Assembly (NCBI GenBank): GCA_934045905.1
Contig: OW203762.1
Span: forward strand, 44,355,411 to 44,419,410
Reading direction: 5' to 3'
Length of the DNA stretch: 64,000 nt
Source: Leuctra nigra
Taxonomy: Eukaryota; Arthropoda; Insecta; Plecoptera; Leuctridae
How positions within the stretch are numbered: the first letter of the stretch is position 1; every line of letters begins with the position of its first letter. The position numbers and the translations under genes are program-made. This document shows, piece after piece, positions 25,238 to 36,575 of the stretch. The notes below the pieces were generated by a model. The model made no database searches. It saw nothing but the letters and a program-made list of their open reading frames with translations, and was not told the DNA's origin.

Positions 25238-28215
25238 CTTTTCTCACCAGCCTTGATCATATTTTTCGAATCGCATTTGATTCGGCTAGACCTTGAAACA
25301 ATGACAATTATCTTGACGCAGAAGAACTTTGCTTCTGCGACGCTTCTGCGTAGAAAGAAGACGCTTTCTTGATCTCACCCGAGAAGGCCGCGAATAACAT
25401 TGAAATGATAAAAAATTGTAACGCGACAAGAAAGTTGTCATTTTATATGATCGCACCCCTGGTAGAGCAGTAACTTGCACACGAATATTAATTCGCATGC
25501 ATTTCGAAGGCCAGCATTTGAGTCGGCTGTACTAAAAACTAAAACATTTGAGTTACTAAAAATATCCTATAAATATCGTCATAACTTGAACCATCTTGAA
25601 CCATCCAAAATTATGAAATATGTGGAAACTTATTAGCATGCCTAGTTAATTTTTTAGTTGTTCTTAGCAAAAATAAACACCAAATAAAGACATCAGTTGT
25701 GCCCAAACGCGTGGAAAATCTGAAAAATAGAGAGATTTATGATTTTCCATGAGTTTGGTGGGCAAATATTGTATTTGTAAGATAGTGTTTATCAACCAGG
25801 GCATCTAAGGTCAACTAAAATATTAGTCACGCTAATTATTTTCACATCTTTCGTAAATTGAATGGAACAAAAGTTATGACGATATTTAGGAAATGTTATC
25901 TCGTACTTCGAGTTCAGCCGAGTCTTATCAACGCGTTACACGGATGAGTTTTCCTCAGTGCATGAAGTAGATACATACTTGTACTTGTTTGACAGCACCA
26001 GCCCTTGACAAGGTATCTTCCGTCAAATCAAGCTCGAACATTTATTTTTCTACAGATTTAGAAAATTTTCGCATACTTTTTTAATTTGATTCTAAAAACG
26101 CCTGCCAAATCGGACACCTTATGCTTGACTGCAAGCATTGGACGCGATCTCCAGATGTACTCTCTAATAGCAAACGGAAAAGGGTACAACATTTCTTAAA
26201 CCAACTGTTTTTGCTTCACTTCCGTTGTCGTGCTTGAATCTGATAATTTGTCTTCGCTATGAAACTCGAGTTCTCTAGGGCGACACTTGCTCCCTCGGGA
26301 TCTGCTCGGGAGTGGCCAAGAGTCGGGAAGAAGAGGATCACAAATCAGGACGCTCTTCGGTGACATTATCTCGGTTCTAATTAGTACCCGTCACTTCGAC
26401 ACGTGTCGCCTCAGTCATCTTGCACGCAGTTGCAGCACGAATGCACGCTCGGGGTCGCATCTGTTCAACATATTTCATATCTCACCACCTGACTCGATCA
26501 CAAGCTATTCATATTTTACATATTTTGGTATGTTGCAAGTCATAAATGCGAACTATTAACATAACTTCATATAAACTATGTTTATAAAATGGTGACTACC
26601 TATATGAGCGGTGCAGTTGGTTCCAGTTGATGCTATTTGGTTGGTTCCAGTAAAGTTTGGAGAGGGTCAACGTCACCGATTACTCAAATAACGAAGATTT
26701 TCTTCTATTCAGCTGATAAACTACATGTGCTATTATTATTGGGGCATTTTGTTCGTTATATGGTGGCTAAGGTGGAGGTGGAGGCGCAGCTTGTTTTAAT
26801 ATTTCTATATCACGCCAATTTCTCATAAATAAAATGAAATATTTGAATTTTGCTTTTTGACTCTTATTGGATCGAAGTGACCTTCACAGTAAGTATTTGA
26901 CAAAGTTTTATGGTTGGTAATATTGAGGGGGGGGGGGGGGGAGACTAAATTATCTTTTTTTATTTGTGATTCGTAATTCTTTCTTCTTTTACGTAATTTT
27001 GGCATGATGACAAATGCTAAAATCAAATCAATAGGTATATATACTCGCATTATTTCATAGCTATTTACTGGGTTATGATATTAGCTACACAATTTGCTCT
27101 TTCTTGCGCTTTAGATAATTGACTTGATACCTAGGGAAAAAGTTTCCAATGACAACCATACAAGAAAAATACTTTTCAATCAGAAATATACAGTTTAAAT
27201 ATTTTATTAAGCAAGTAACCACATTCGACTTTTTTCTGATTTTTTTTTTTAATTTCAGATATTTTGCAAACTTGAGGACCAACTCAGAAAAATCTTCTGG
27301 TTGGTTGATTCAATAAATTTTAAAAATTTGCATGGTCATTAAGACTAATAAAGGCCATTTTGCTCTTATCAAATTTTACAGAAATTCAGCCAAACCTCCG
27401 ATTAAATAAAAAAAAATGGTTCAAATACGTTCAAATTTTGCATGGTGATCAAAACCAAGATTATCTCATATTTTACACATTTTTAGCCCAGTCGGTCAAG
27501 CATGGGTCAAGTATGGTTGTTGCAATTTTAAGAGTTTGCAAAAGCTTTCAAAAGAGATGTATCGAGAAGTATCAAATTCACGGCGGTTATTCAATTATTC
27601 CAGAATAGTCAGGGAACCTACAAAACCTCGTATGTGACATTTCCAGAATTGTTCAGGGGAGACCTAAAACTGAAGTTGGCATTTGCCTTGGGCTTTAGGT
27701 GTTACGATACGAGCGTTTGTTATTTATTTTTATAAAATTAAATTGATATCAGATGTTTACAACCTTACTCTATATCATAGAAATTAGTAATTACTATACA
27801 TTCGATACAAACAAAAAAGATCGATTTGAAAAAGTGTCACTTACGAAGTTTTGTAGTTTCACTGACAATTGACCAATGTAGATCTGACCAAACTACGACG
27901 TCATAAAACAAAAGTCAATGTTTGGTCACAACCAAAGAGCTTATATACACAACAAATTGTACACATGATATTATTAGAATAATGTTGAATTCGTACAGAA
28001 TTAAACAGTTTTACAATCAACAAATTGCCGTTAATAATAGTATTGCTTTAACCTATCTACTTAAATATTGTTTAGTCTTAATTAACTTCTCATAAGAGAG
28101 GAAGGACCTTTTTAAGTTGACGAAACTATCCAGTGACAGACGCCATTAAAAAGTAAAACGCTTTGGCAACATACCTGGCAAAATATAATTTGTTTCGTTG
28201 TAGCATCCGTAAAAA
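25238..28215. other. Intergenic DNA with Helitron debris and a shared repeat
   Basis: No gene could be supported. 25365-25470 resembles 52664-52775 in the FAM193 intron (shared GAGAAGGC-GAATAACATT and AGTTGTCATTTTATATGAT), so both are copies of one repeat. 25930-25965 looks like a decayed Helitron 3' hairpin (TTATCAACGCGTTACAC followed by TTTTCCT). A G-run lies near 26928-26942. The rest is AT-rich and uninformative. Confidence 0.4.
27270..27560 (+). mobile_element. Degenerate Helitron-derived internal fragment
   Basis: It contains tandem-like phrases such as TTTGCATGGTCATTAAGAC and TTTGCATGGTGATCAAAACC with TTTTACAxxxTTTTAGCC. The same phrases occur inside Helitron copy A (near 6850-6910). 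Neither end is present. Confidence 0.45.
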
Positions 28216-30317
28216 TTGTCCAGCATATCATCAAACATGATTTATATGAGTTTAGAACAAAACATTAGAACAATTACAAATAAAATAGATCAGCTTGACA
28301 TCCTTATTGCTGAAGAAACCCCAGACATAATCTGCTTCACAGAACACTTCTTAACAAATGCTGAGATTAAAGAGGTAACCCTCACAGGCCTCACCTGCAA
28401 GGCCAGCTTCTGTCGAGCGAACTCAAAAGGAGGGGGTGTTGCCATATACTGCACTGAAAATATCAAACTAGACGAATATGAAACATCACTTAAGGACCTC
28501 GTAACCGAAAAACATTTGGAATGCGCTGCATGTACATTTACATTTAAACGCGAGAAATACATATTGGCAACAATTTACCGAGCTCCCTCAGGAAATTTAC
28601 AACTATTCTTCAGTAGCTTTACCGAAATATTAAATAAACTCTGCCAAAAAAAAGACAAATTGATTATTGTAGGAGACTTCAATATAGATTTCCTTGTACA
28701 AAGCAGCTCCACTAAACAAATGATAAACATTCTGAACTCGTATAACCTCAAACTTACAATAGACTCCCCTACACGTATAGCAACCTCAACAAACTACACA
28801 TCCAAAACGTGTATAGATAATATAATTACAAACCTGGACAATAATATGTTTAAATCTTGTGTAATCACCACTGCCATATCAGACCATGAAGCACAATCTA
28901 TTACTTTACAATCACCCCACACAACTGCACAAAAAGCGCAAAACAAAAAGCAGGCACTATACACAGAATCAAGGAAATTTAACGACGCCAACATACAAAT
29001 GTTTAATGAAACACTAATGAAACAAAATTGGGAATGCTTACAAGACAACACAACTATAACTAGTAAATACGACACCTTCAGTGACAAAGTAATCTCAGCC
29101 TTTAATGAATCATTCCCACTTCGGAGGTACAAAATCAGAGACAATGCAAACAGAAAACATAACTCATGGATAACAAAAGATATACTACAAGTAAGAAAGG
29201 ATATGAAGAAGGTTGCACTTCGAATGAAGCGCACTCCATCCACATCCATCCAAAAGGAATTAAAAACAATTAAAGTAAAATACAAAAAACTCATCAGAAA
29301 AACAAAAATAAGCCATATTAAAAATAAAATCAGAACATCAGATAATCTTAGCAAAACAACTTGGAAAATAATAAATCAAGAAAGAACAGCAAAAAATCAA
29401 AATAGTAAAAGGCAAAAAACCATATCTTTAGAGGAAACAGGAGGGAAAGAACACAACAACCCCCTGGACATAGCAAATATACTCAACAATCACTTCACTA
29501 CAATTGCCCCTAATCTAATTAGAATGGAACAAAAGAAAACATGCGAAATCTTTACACCTCTCCCTGAAACGTTGTCTATTATGGAATTAAAACCAGTCAC
29601 GATAAGAGAAGTGAAAAATATCATTTGGAAAATAAAACCCAAAAGATCATCTGGCCCAGATGGCATACCCCCATTTATTTTAAGAAAATGCGCATCATCG
29701 CTATCTTTCCCCCTTACATATCTAATTAATTGTTCATTCGCAGAGGGCACCTTCCCTCACGGAGCCAAAGAGGCAAAAATAATACCAATATATAAGAAGA
29801 AAGGTGACCCAAAAAACAAAGAGAATTACAGACCCATTTCTCTACTTAACGCTTTCTCTAAAATATTCGAAACAGCAATGCTAAATAAAATTACAATGTA
29901 TCTAGAATCCAACTTCCTCTTTGCAAATGAACAACATGGCTTCCGGAAAGGCCGCTCGACAGAAACTGCCATATGCACCCTAGTAGACCACATTATAACC
30001 GAACTAGACCAACACAAGAAAGTAACTGCAATATTTATGGATTTAGCAAAGGCCTTCGATTGCCTAGACTTCACAATATTAATCAGTAAATTATATTCTT
30101 ATGGCATTAAAGGGGCTGCACTACAGTGGATACACTCGTACCTCACTGATCGAGAGCAATATGTAGAAATAAACAGTATTAGATCAAGTGTCACAAAAAC
30201 CTCAATGGGAGCACCACAAGGCTCAGTCCTTGGGCCGCTACTATTCAACATCCTAATCAACGATATAGCTCAAGTCAAGTCCTCAGACCAAACAAAAATA
30301 ATAAAATATGCTGATGA
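28216..30317 (+). pseudogene. Retrotransposon ORF2, 5' part: endonuclease plus reverse transcriptase up to YADD
   Basis: The N-terminal AP-endonuclease-like domain shows a FTEH motif (about residue 35), GDFNID (about residue 154) and SDHEAQ (about residue 223). The reverse transcriptase shows RSSGPDGIPP, YRPISLLNAFSKIFE, QHGFRKGRSTETAI, FMDLAKAFDCLD (motif A) and GAPQGSVLGPLLFNILINDI, ending at YADD (motif C, about 30307-30318). All catalytic motifs up to the insertion point look intact. The frame stops three bases after YADD because the Helitron-like element starts at 30318 with TTGAG. The first ATG is arbitrary, since the copy is truncated near here. Confidence 0.92.
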
Positions 30318-32410
30318 TTGAGCGAGCGAAGCGAGCGACTCCATTTGGCTCTTTTAGCACGGACCTCTGTTTTTTTTTTTGTTTTTTTTTTTGTTTTTGT
30401 TTTTGTATGCTAAAGGAAGCAATAGAAGTCGCACCGTTTCACCGATCGACCTGAAATTTTGCACACATGTAAAGACAACCTTCTCTGTTTGCAGACCCAA
30501 TTTTTTTTTGAAATCCATCCATTGGTTCATTGTTAAAATAAGTATCTCCTGATAGCCTAAAAAATGAAAATGGTCTTCGAGAAATGTGATCAAACTCATA
30601 TTTAGCATGGTCAGTAAGACCAACAATGTCACTTATTTTACAAATTTTCAGCCGAATCTGTCAAGAAAGTATGCACTTATTGACATTTTTAATAGCTGTC
30701 AGAAATGAAACATTGAAAATGAATGTCTTTCCAATGCAACTGAATCTGATTTGCTTTAGGTACAAGAGTGTTTTGATGGTATGTACACTTTTTTTAGTGA
30801 AAAGCAGATATTTTTATGTTTATTGAGTTGATCAAATTTGAATAATTCAATTTGGATCATAGTTTCCAACAAATCATTTCGAGTTTTTAAGGACCTTGAT
30901 TGTCTTTTCGTCAATTCGTAGTTCTGATGGCCGTGCCTCCCGTGTTTCTACTTGGCTGATTTTGCATCCAGGAGGGATTAGAAACATAAGCTCACATTTC
31001 AATAATATCATTGAGTGGCGTTTGTTCTCTTCTAGCGTTCACACGTCATTCCAAATCTCTCCTGCATTTTGCTTCTTTTCGTTGATAATTTTGGCAATTT
31101 GGTGTACTTTGTGAAGGTATTAGTAAAATTGAATCGCTTTTAAAGCATAGATATTAGGTATCTACAGTTTTTGTCCAGGGGATTGATTATTTCAAATTAT
31201 TTTCTTCTTGGAAACGTTGGATTTATTCCGTTTCTGAGCTTCTGTCTAGCCTGACATTTCCTTGAAGGTTGCTATTTTTTTTTGAAAGTTTTGATTCATT
31301 CAGTTCAAAACATTACGTTGTCTTATTTTAATTGTGGAACGTTGGATTCATTCCGTTTCTAAACTAGGTAGTTACTATTTTACCTGATCCGTTTTTTTGT
31401 GTGGAACTTTGATTCCTTTCGCTTATTAGTTGAAAGGTGTTTACTTTATTTTCATATTTGCGAAGTTTTGTTCAAGATTCATTTCGTAACATTACGACAT
31501 TGAATACATTACGTCTTTGAGCACACATTTCGTGCATTTCAAACATTGATCACACAAATATTATTGTACTTTAATTAGGTAGGTACTCTACTTCTTACTT
31601 TTTCATTACCTATCTTATCCCTATTTAAACATGCCGAAAAATGGAAAGACTTCTGCTAGAATGAAAGCCATAAAGGCGAAAAAGCGTCTGCGTGAAATTG
31701 AAGATCAAGAAACTGACGAAGCTAAATCTAAAAGGTTGAAACAAAATGTCGTTAATAATAAAGCATCAAGGAGCAAAGAGACCCCCGACCAGACTGCTGC
31801 AAGGAGATACTCAAACAATCAACGCAATACCCGCTCTCGTGCAGCGGGTATTGCCGATTGACCGACCAACTAAAAACTTCGCATGGTAATTGGTAGCAAC
31901 ATTTAAGGTATTTTTGCCAATTTTCAGTCTAATTTGTAGTTATTTTCAAAAGTTTTTGTAATTTTAGGGACATTTTGTGTGTTGGCTGTCAAATTCACGG
32001 CGACTTCGAATCTTCAGTTCAAGGCAAGGTAGTTAGAGCAGAAAGTTTCAAACGAAATGAAACTAATAATGACCGTTTAACAGATTGATCTGATCATAGA
32101 GATCTGATATTGTGTCCACAGTAATATCATATCATATGAGTGGTCCCAGGTATATTGTTTGAAGGATATCATGTGATTTTTGAAACTTAACAAGGAACCG
32201 TTCAATCAAAGGTTTAATCGATCAACTTAAAACTTAGAAAGGTTATTGGGACCAATATTTTTGGAAATTTTGGAGATATTTATACAAGTCTGTGATGAAA
32301 TTCAAGAATTATTGGCTTTTAATGACATTTTCGATAGACATAATTTCGGTTCGAGGTGTTGCGTGTATCCGTGCTCGCTCATCAACGCGTTACTCAGAGC
32401 GTTTTCCTAG
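30318..32410 (+). mobile_element. Helitron-like element, copy B (2093 bp), inserted in the retrotransposon YADD motif
   Basis: The 5' end A|TTGAGCGAGCGAAGCGAGCG lies exactly in the second Asp codon. The 3' hairpin (CGCTC ... GAGCG around AACGCGTT) is followed by TTTTCCTAG|T at 32410. The retrotransposon sequence resumes at the next base, with no target duplication. It is the largest copy in the window and contains a short ORF (31631-31861) resembling the N-terminus of Helitron replicase proteins. Its last 450 bp or so match copy C (36576-37954). There is no Rep or helicase domain, so it is non-autonomous. Confidence 0.88.
31631..31861 (+). pseudogene. N-terminal remnant of a Helitron replicase-like protein, 76 aa
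   Basis: It is a Lys/Arg/Glu-rich peptide with KAKKRLREIEDQETDEAKSK, SKETPDQTAARRYSNNQR and TRSRAA. From memory, such basic Glu-Thr-Pro-containing segments open the Rep-helicase proteins of arthropod Helitrons. It ends at TGA (31859-31861) exactly where the non-coding 3' sequence shared with other copies begins, which fits an internal deletion that removed Rep and helicase. The identification is by pattern only. Confidence 0.5.
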
Positions 32411-33315
32411 TACAACAATATACTACTTCCCATTCCCTACTTAGCCAACTTGAAATCAACGCCTTTATAGAGTCAAATATTATTGTACAGTGGCTGAAGA
32501 CTAATAACCTACTCATAAACGAAACAAAAACAAAACACTTAGTATTCCAATCCTCAAAAATGGAACCTGAACAAATCAAATTTAGAATGGGACAGAACGA
32601 AACCGAAATCACTCAGGAATACCACACAACTTTCTTGGGAATCACAGTAGACAGTCACCTAAAATGGAATGAACACATTGACACCCTATGCAACAAAATT
32701 AGCTCTAATCTGTATGTCTTAAGGAAACTCAAATTATACAATGATAAAGAACTCTTGACAATTGTTTATCATAGCCTAATTGAATCCCATTTAGGATACG
32801 CGATTCAAGTATGGGGAAACTCATCCAGGAAAAATATACAGCGTGTGTTTACCCTTCAAAAAAAGGCAATTAGAATAATTATGAATATTAACAAACTACA
32901 GTCATGTAAAACACATGCATTTCCACAACCCTGTGAGGAGTCATGTAAGACGACCGACTTTACACTACCCTCATGCAAAGAACATTTCAAAAATCTGAAT
33001 ATCCTGACCCTCCCAAGCCTATACATATATAAAACTATAGTCTATGCAAAAATAACAGCAAATATCACCCAAGAAAATAGCGCCATTCATGACCATAATA
33101 CGCGTAGAAAAAACGATTCTCATAACGTACAACACAACCTGCACCTTTTCAAAAAAGGACCTAGCTATGCTGGAAGTCAACTCTTTAATCACCTCCCAAA
33201 CTCCGTAAAATCCCATCTAGGCACTAGCAGTACATTGTTTAAACATCACCTAAAACAACTCTTAAACTCTAAAGCATATTACTCTGTGCAAGAATACCTA
33301 GAGGAGTCAATGTAA
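32411..33315 (+). pseudogene. Retrotransposon ORF2, 3' part: thumb/C-terminal region
   Basis: It resumes directly after the Helitron. In the open frame (codons in register with 32410) it shows IVQWLKTNNLLINETKTKHLVF, FLGITVDSHLKWNEHI and YHSLIESHLGYAIQVWGN followed by a LQKKAIRII helix. These are the usual thumb and post-RT motifs of jockey/CR1-type elements. The frame arriving from the 5' part would hit TAG at 32442-32444, so a one-base frameshift lies between 32411 and about 32441. Stop TAA at 33313-33315. Confidence 0.88.
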
Positions 33316-33540
33316 AGTAGAAGTCAATGTAGGAGTCAATGTCAATGTAACTATCACGACACAATCAAAATGTATATACATACAACGAACTGACTATATT
33401 TAAGATATTTAAGACTGAATAATCAGCACTAAGTTTAAGTTTAATATAGGTACCAACACGTGATGCTATTTTTATTATTAATATAATATGTACTACCTAC
33501 ATAACCATCTCATTATCCAATTTGTGTAGGCACATATCCT

Positions 33541-33840
33541 ATGTAGTATGTATCTTTTTAGCATACTCTATTTAGTATGACACTGTCACTTCTTATTACT
33601 AATTATTTTGTTACCTATAACTTACCATAATAATTAGTCAAACCATAATAAAAAAATAAAAAAGGTAATGATAATGATACTTTTAACTTATGTAGTAGTT
33701 ATGTAGTATGTATCTTTTTAGCATACCTTATTTAGTATGACACTGTCACTCTTTATTACTCATTATCTTGTTACCTGGCTATAATTACCATAATAATTAG
33801 TCAAACCATAATAAAATAATGATAATGATACTTTTAACTA
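33541..33840 (+). repeat. Tandem duplication in the retrotransposon 3' UTR (two copies, 160-bp offset)
   Basis: Copy 1 (33541-33686) and copy 2 (33701-33840) share ATGTAGTATGTATC, AGTATGACACTGTCACT and AATTAGTCAAACCATAATAA in the same order with small indels. It lies between the ORF2 stop and the ATTCT tail. Confidence 0.8.
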
Positions 33841-34148
33841 CTTAACCTACCTATTATAAAATTATCAAGTAGGTAGGTAAAAATAATTACTTATAATGAT
33901 ACTGATACCTAATGTTAATGTTAAAATTGATAATCTATTCTAAAATTAACAAGTAATAATAATTAATTAATTACTTACTAAACTGATATTGATAATGATA
34001 ATGTTAAAATTACTTATATGTTAATGTTAAAATTACTATTTCAGCAGGCAGGGTGGAAGAACGCAAATCCTTGCGAACCTCGCCTTTTTCTGTGTATTAA
34101 ATCTTATGCCTGTACAGTGTATCTGATATAATGCAAAAATAAAGAAAA

Positions 34149-34173
34149 TTCTATTCTATTCTATTCTATTCTA
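34149..34173 (+). repeat. ATTCT pentanucleotide tail marking the retrotransposon 3' terminus
   Basis: About five ATTCT units directly follow AATAAAGAAA. Short tandem-repeat tails mark the 3' ends of many non-LTR retrotransposons and define the end of the 28.2-kb element. Confidence 0.75.
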
Positions 34174-34449
34174 AATATATTGATTGTACTATTTCAAGTG
34201 ATAAATTAAACTAGATTAACACCTGTTAGCTATTTCTTTGATTTTACTGAATTTCATTTGTTTGAATGAAAAATTGTTATTTTCTAAGAATTCTGGAGTT
34301 GCCATGGTAATACTTTTGTCTTTCAAAAGGCAACGCCCACCTACATTGGTCAATTTGGAAATTGGAAAGTTGCACTGAAAATCATAAATTATGTAGTCGA
34401 GGGGATCGTCTTTGGTTGGAGATATTGGAGATTGGAGATCTATAAACTT

Positions 34450-34493
34450 ATCGGTGCTTGCTCATCAACGCGTTACACTGAGCATTTTCCTAG
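34450..34493 (+). mobile_element. Solo Helitron-like 3' end, copy D
   Basis: GCTCATCAACGCGTTACAC, the inverted TGAGC-type arm and TTTTCCTAG|T reproduce the 3' terminus of copies A-C. The matching 5' end is not found between the retrotransposon tail and this point, so the copy is 5'-truncated or its left part has decayed beyond recognition. Confidence 0.6.
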
Positions 34494-34840
34494 TTATGCT
34501 AAAATTTTAAAGTGAATGCCCTATTATGTAGAAGAATCTAGTTTTAGTAATTACTTTTTCGTCTATTATAAATAGACAAACCTACGGTTGGAATAGGAAA
34601 AGTACGAGGAAGCCATCCAGACGGGACCTCAAGTTTGTTTGTTCTTCTGTGACATTGTGGTGAAAAAGACAGTGTTTGACTTGTCAATTGCCAGCTCGTG
34701 GGGTGAAAAGTAAACTCGTCGATCAGGTCGGTGTTTTTATCTCGAGCCACCCGTGAGTTTACACCGCTAATTGAGTTCCAAACTCGAGAACGGGAAGAGA
34801 AAGATTTTCTACAGGATTGCATTCAATCTGAATAGGCTAC

Positions 34841-35152
34841 AGTGTTTCGATCGAAAACTAAATGAAAAACGGATTGGCTGATAAAGATTTGATGGCATCA
34901 TCTATGTGAATCTATGAAGTGTAATCTAACAATACCCTCATTACTGGAGTGGAGTCCTCCAGGAGGGTCAACTGTCAACATGTAAATGTATGATGAATAG
35001 AAAATAAATCAAAATCAAATCAAAAATCAAATCAACTCGTTATATAGTAGGCGAGCGAGCTCTTATTTCATTGAAACAAGAATTGATTATCAAGGAACCT
35101 GACCAGCAACCATTCCGTTTCGTTCCAATACCGTTTTTAGTTCTGCCAAGTG
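34841..35152. mobile_element. TA-flanked MITE (CACTCG family), interrupted by a short retrotransposon tail
   Basis: The right end matches the family at 44906-45113, including AATACCGTTTTxA ... AAGTGTACAT. The left end is decayed (TACAGTGTTTCGATCG). TA flanks both ends. The core phrases GATGGCATCATCT and GACCAGCA are shared with the other copies. About 34916-35033 is foreign: it ends in ATCAAA repeats, the tail of a 5'-truncated retroposon inserted into the MITE. Confidence 0.6.
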
Positions 35153-36575
35153 TACATAGTTTAGGGGACTTGGGAGATAGTAATATTAGAAGTCGGTAAA
35201 ACTAAAATACAACTTTTTAAAAGAAAGATAAAATTGTTCAAAATGTTAAATTTTTTGAGAAATGAAAGTAGGTACTGAAATGATTTGAAAAAATTCAACA
35301 TTTTCAAAATGCCAATAAAAATGCTGAATATGTGAGATTTTTTCGAAAACTGTATTTATAATTATTGATCTCATTCGCATTATTTGAAGATTTTTTAAAC
35401 TTCAACGCCTACTTTGTGATTTTTTGTATCACAAAGATTGATAAATGATATTTCAAGATCTGGCTTAAAGTTCTGGAAGTAACTTTAGGGCCGGAAGCTC
35501 GGTCCATCCAACGTTGGAAGATGCTCGACTATTCAAACTAAACGTGACAAGTGACATGAGGTCGTCGGATGAGTAGGGGAGAGCGGGGGGGGGGGGGGGG
35601 AGGCGAAGAATCTCAATATTCAAAAATAGATCAGCCGCATTAAAGAAATTCAGAATTCTCAACTTACGAGCCGACAACTCTGGAGGTGATGGCAGGAACT
35701 TCGCTTCGACGGGATCATCAGGTTTCAAGAATAGTATTCTATTCGACTGCCTTCACGTACATATTCGATCAATTTTCGCTATTCTCTTTTAGACACAATG
35801 TTTTAGGGGGAGTAAAAAGCTGGGGAGAACAGCAAAAAATTGAAATTGATATGGCAGCCGGAAGGAAACGTGCGTGGGTGTCAAACTCTTATGCGTGTTT
35901 TGAGAAGATCTGCTCGTCTCTAATCTCTACACAAGGAAAATTAAAATTAAATAACTCAACAAAATATGTTTTTCTTAATTGTGCTGATTGATAGGTACTG
36001 CGGCATATTGGCACATCTCTATAATGATGGTGCCGATGTCACATGTCAAGAACAGAAAAGAGTCAGTTTCAGGTTAGTTTGTGAGCTTGTGGGTGGGGGG
36101 CGTGGGGGTTGGGGAGAGGATGAGGAGAGGAGATTGAGATGTCATTTTGAAGACGGTAAAAAGTTTGTCATAAATCGCTCACCACCTATCAAAGCTCATT
36201 TCCGGTTTCACCGTAGAAAATACATTTTATGAAGAGCAATTCATTTCTCGAATGAATTCAGAATAATTAATATATTTTTTGTTCTGATGATGAACCCGTT
36301 GTATGTTGAAACTTTGATTGAACTGGTAACTGTAAACACCGATTTTATTTGAATGTTCTTGCCGAATTTTGAAAACGATGATGACAATATTTATTGATGA
36401 GACAAATCAAAATACTGTATTGGACATGCAACCACCACACCATGGTAAACTGATCATTTCTCTGCATCCGCTGTCAACTTCATTATCAATCGGTTAGAGG
36501 TAGGTACCTTTAGTTGAGTAATTAATGATGCTGATGCACTAATTCCTCTAAGGTTTATGGTTATTTATTTGCTTA
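35153..36575. other. Intergenic DNA, no gene seen
   Basis: AT-rich, with a G/C tract near 35586-35601 and a G-rich patch near 36090. Small ORFs (for example 35465-35728 minus and 35686-35991 plus) overlap each other on opposite strands and lack recognisable features. Confidence 0.35.

Larger units (their letters stand above)
28216..34173 (+). mobile_element. Non-LTR retrotransposon (jockey/CR1-type), 5'-truncated, interrupted by a Helitron
   Basis: It comprises the endonuclease/reverse-transcriptase ORF2 (28216-30317, resuming at 32411-33315), an AT-rich 3' UTR, and an ATTCT-repeat tail at about 34149-34173. No ORF1 is visible upstream; the frame begins just at the endonuclease domain, so the copy is 5'-truncated. 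The 3' UTR contains a 160-bp-offset tandem duplication. The element also carries a one-base frame change just after the Helitron junction. It is therefore dead, but its high ORF integrity suggests it is not ancient. Confidence 0.9.
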
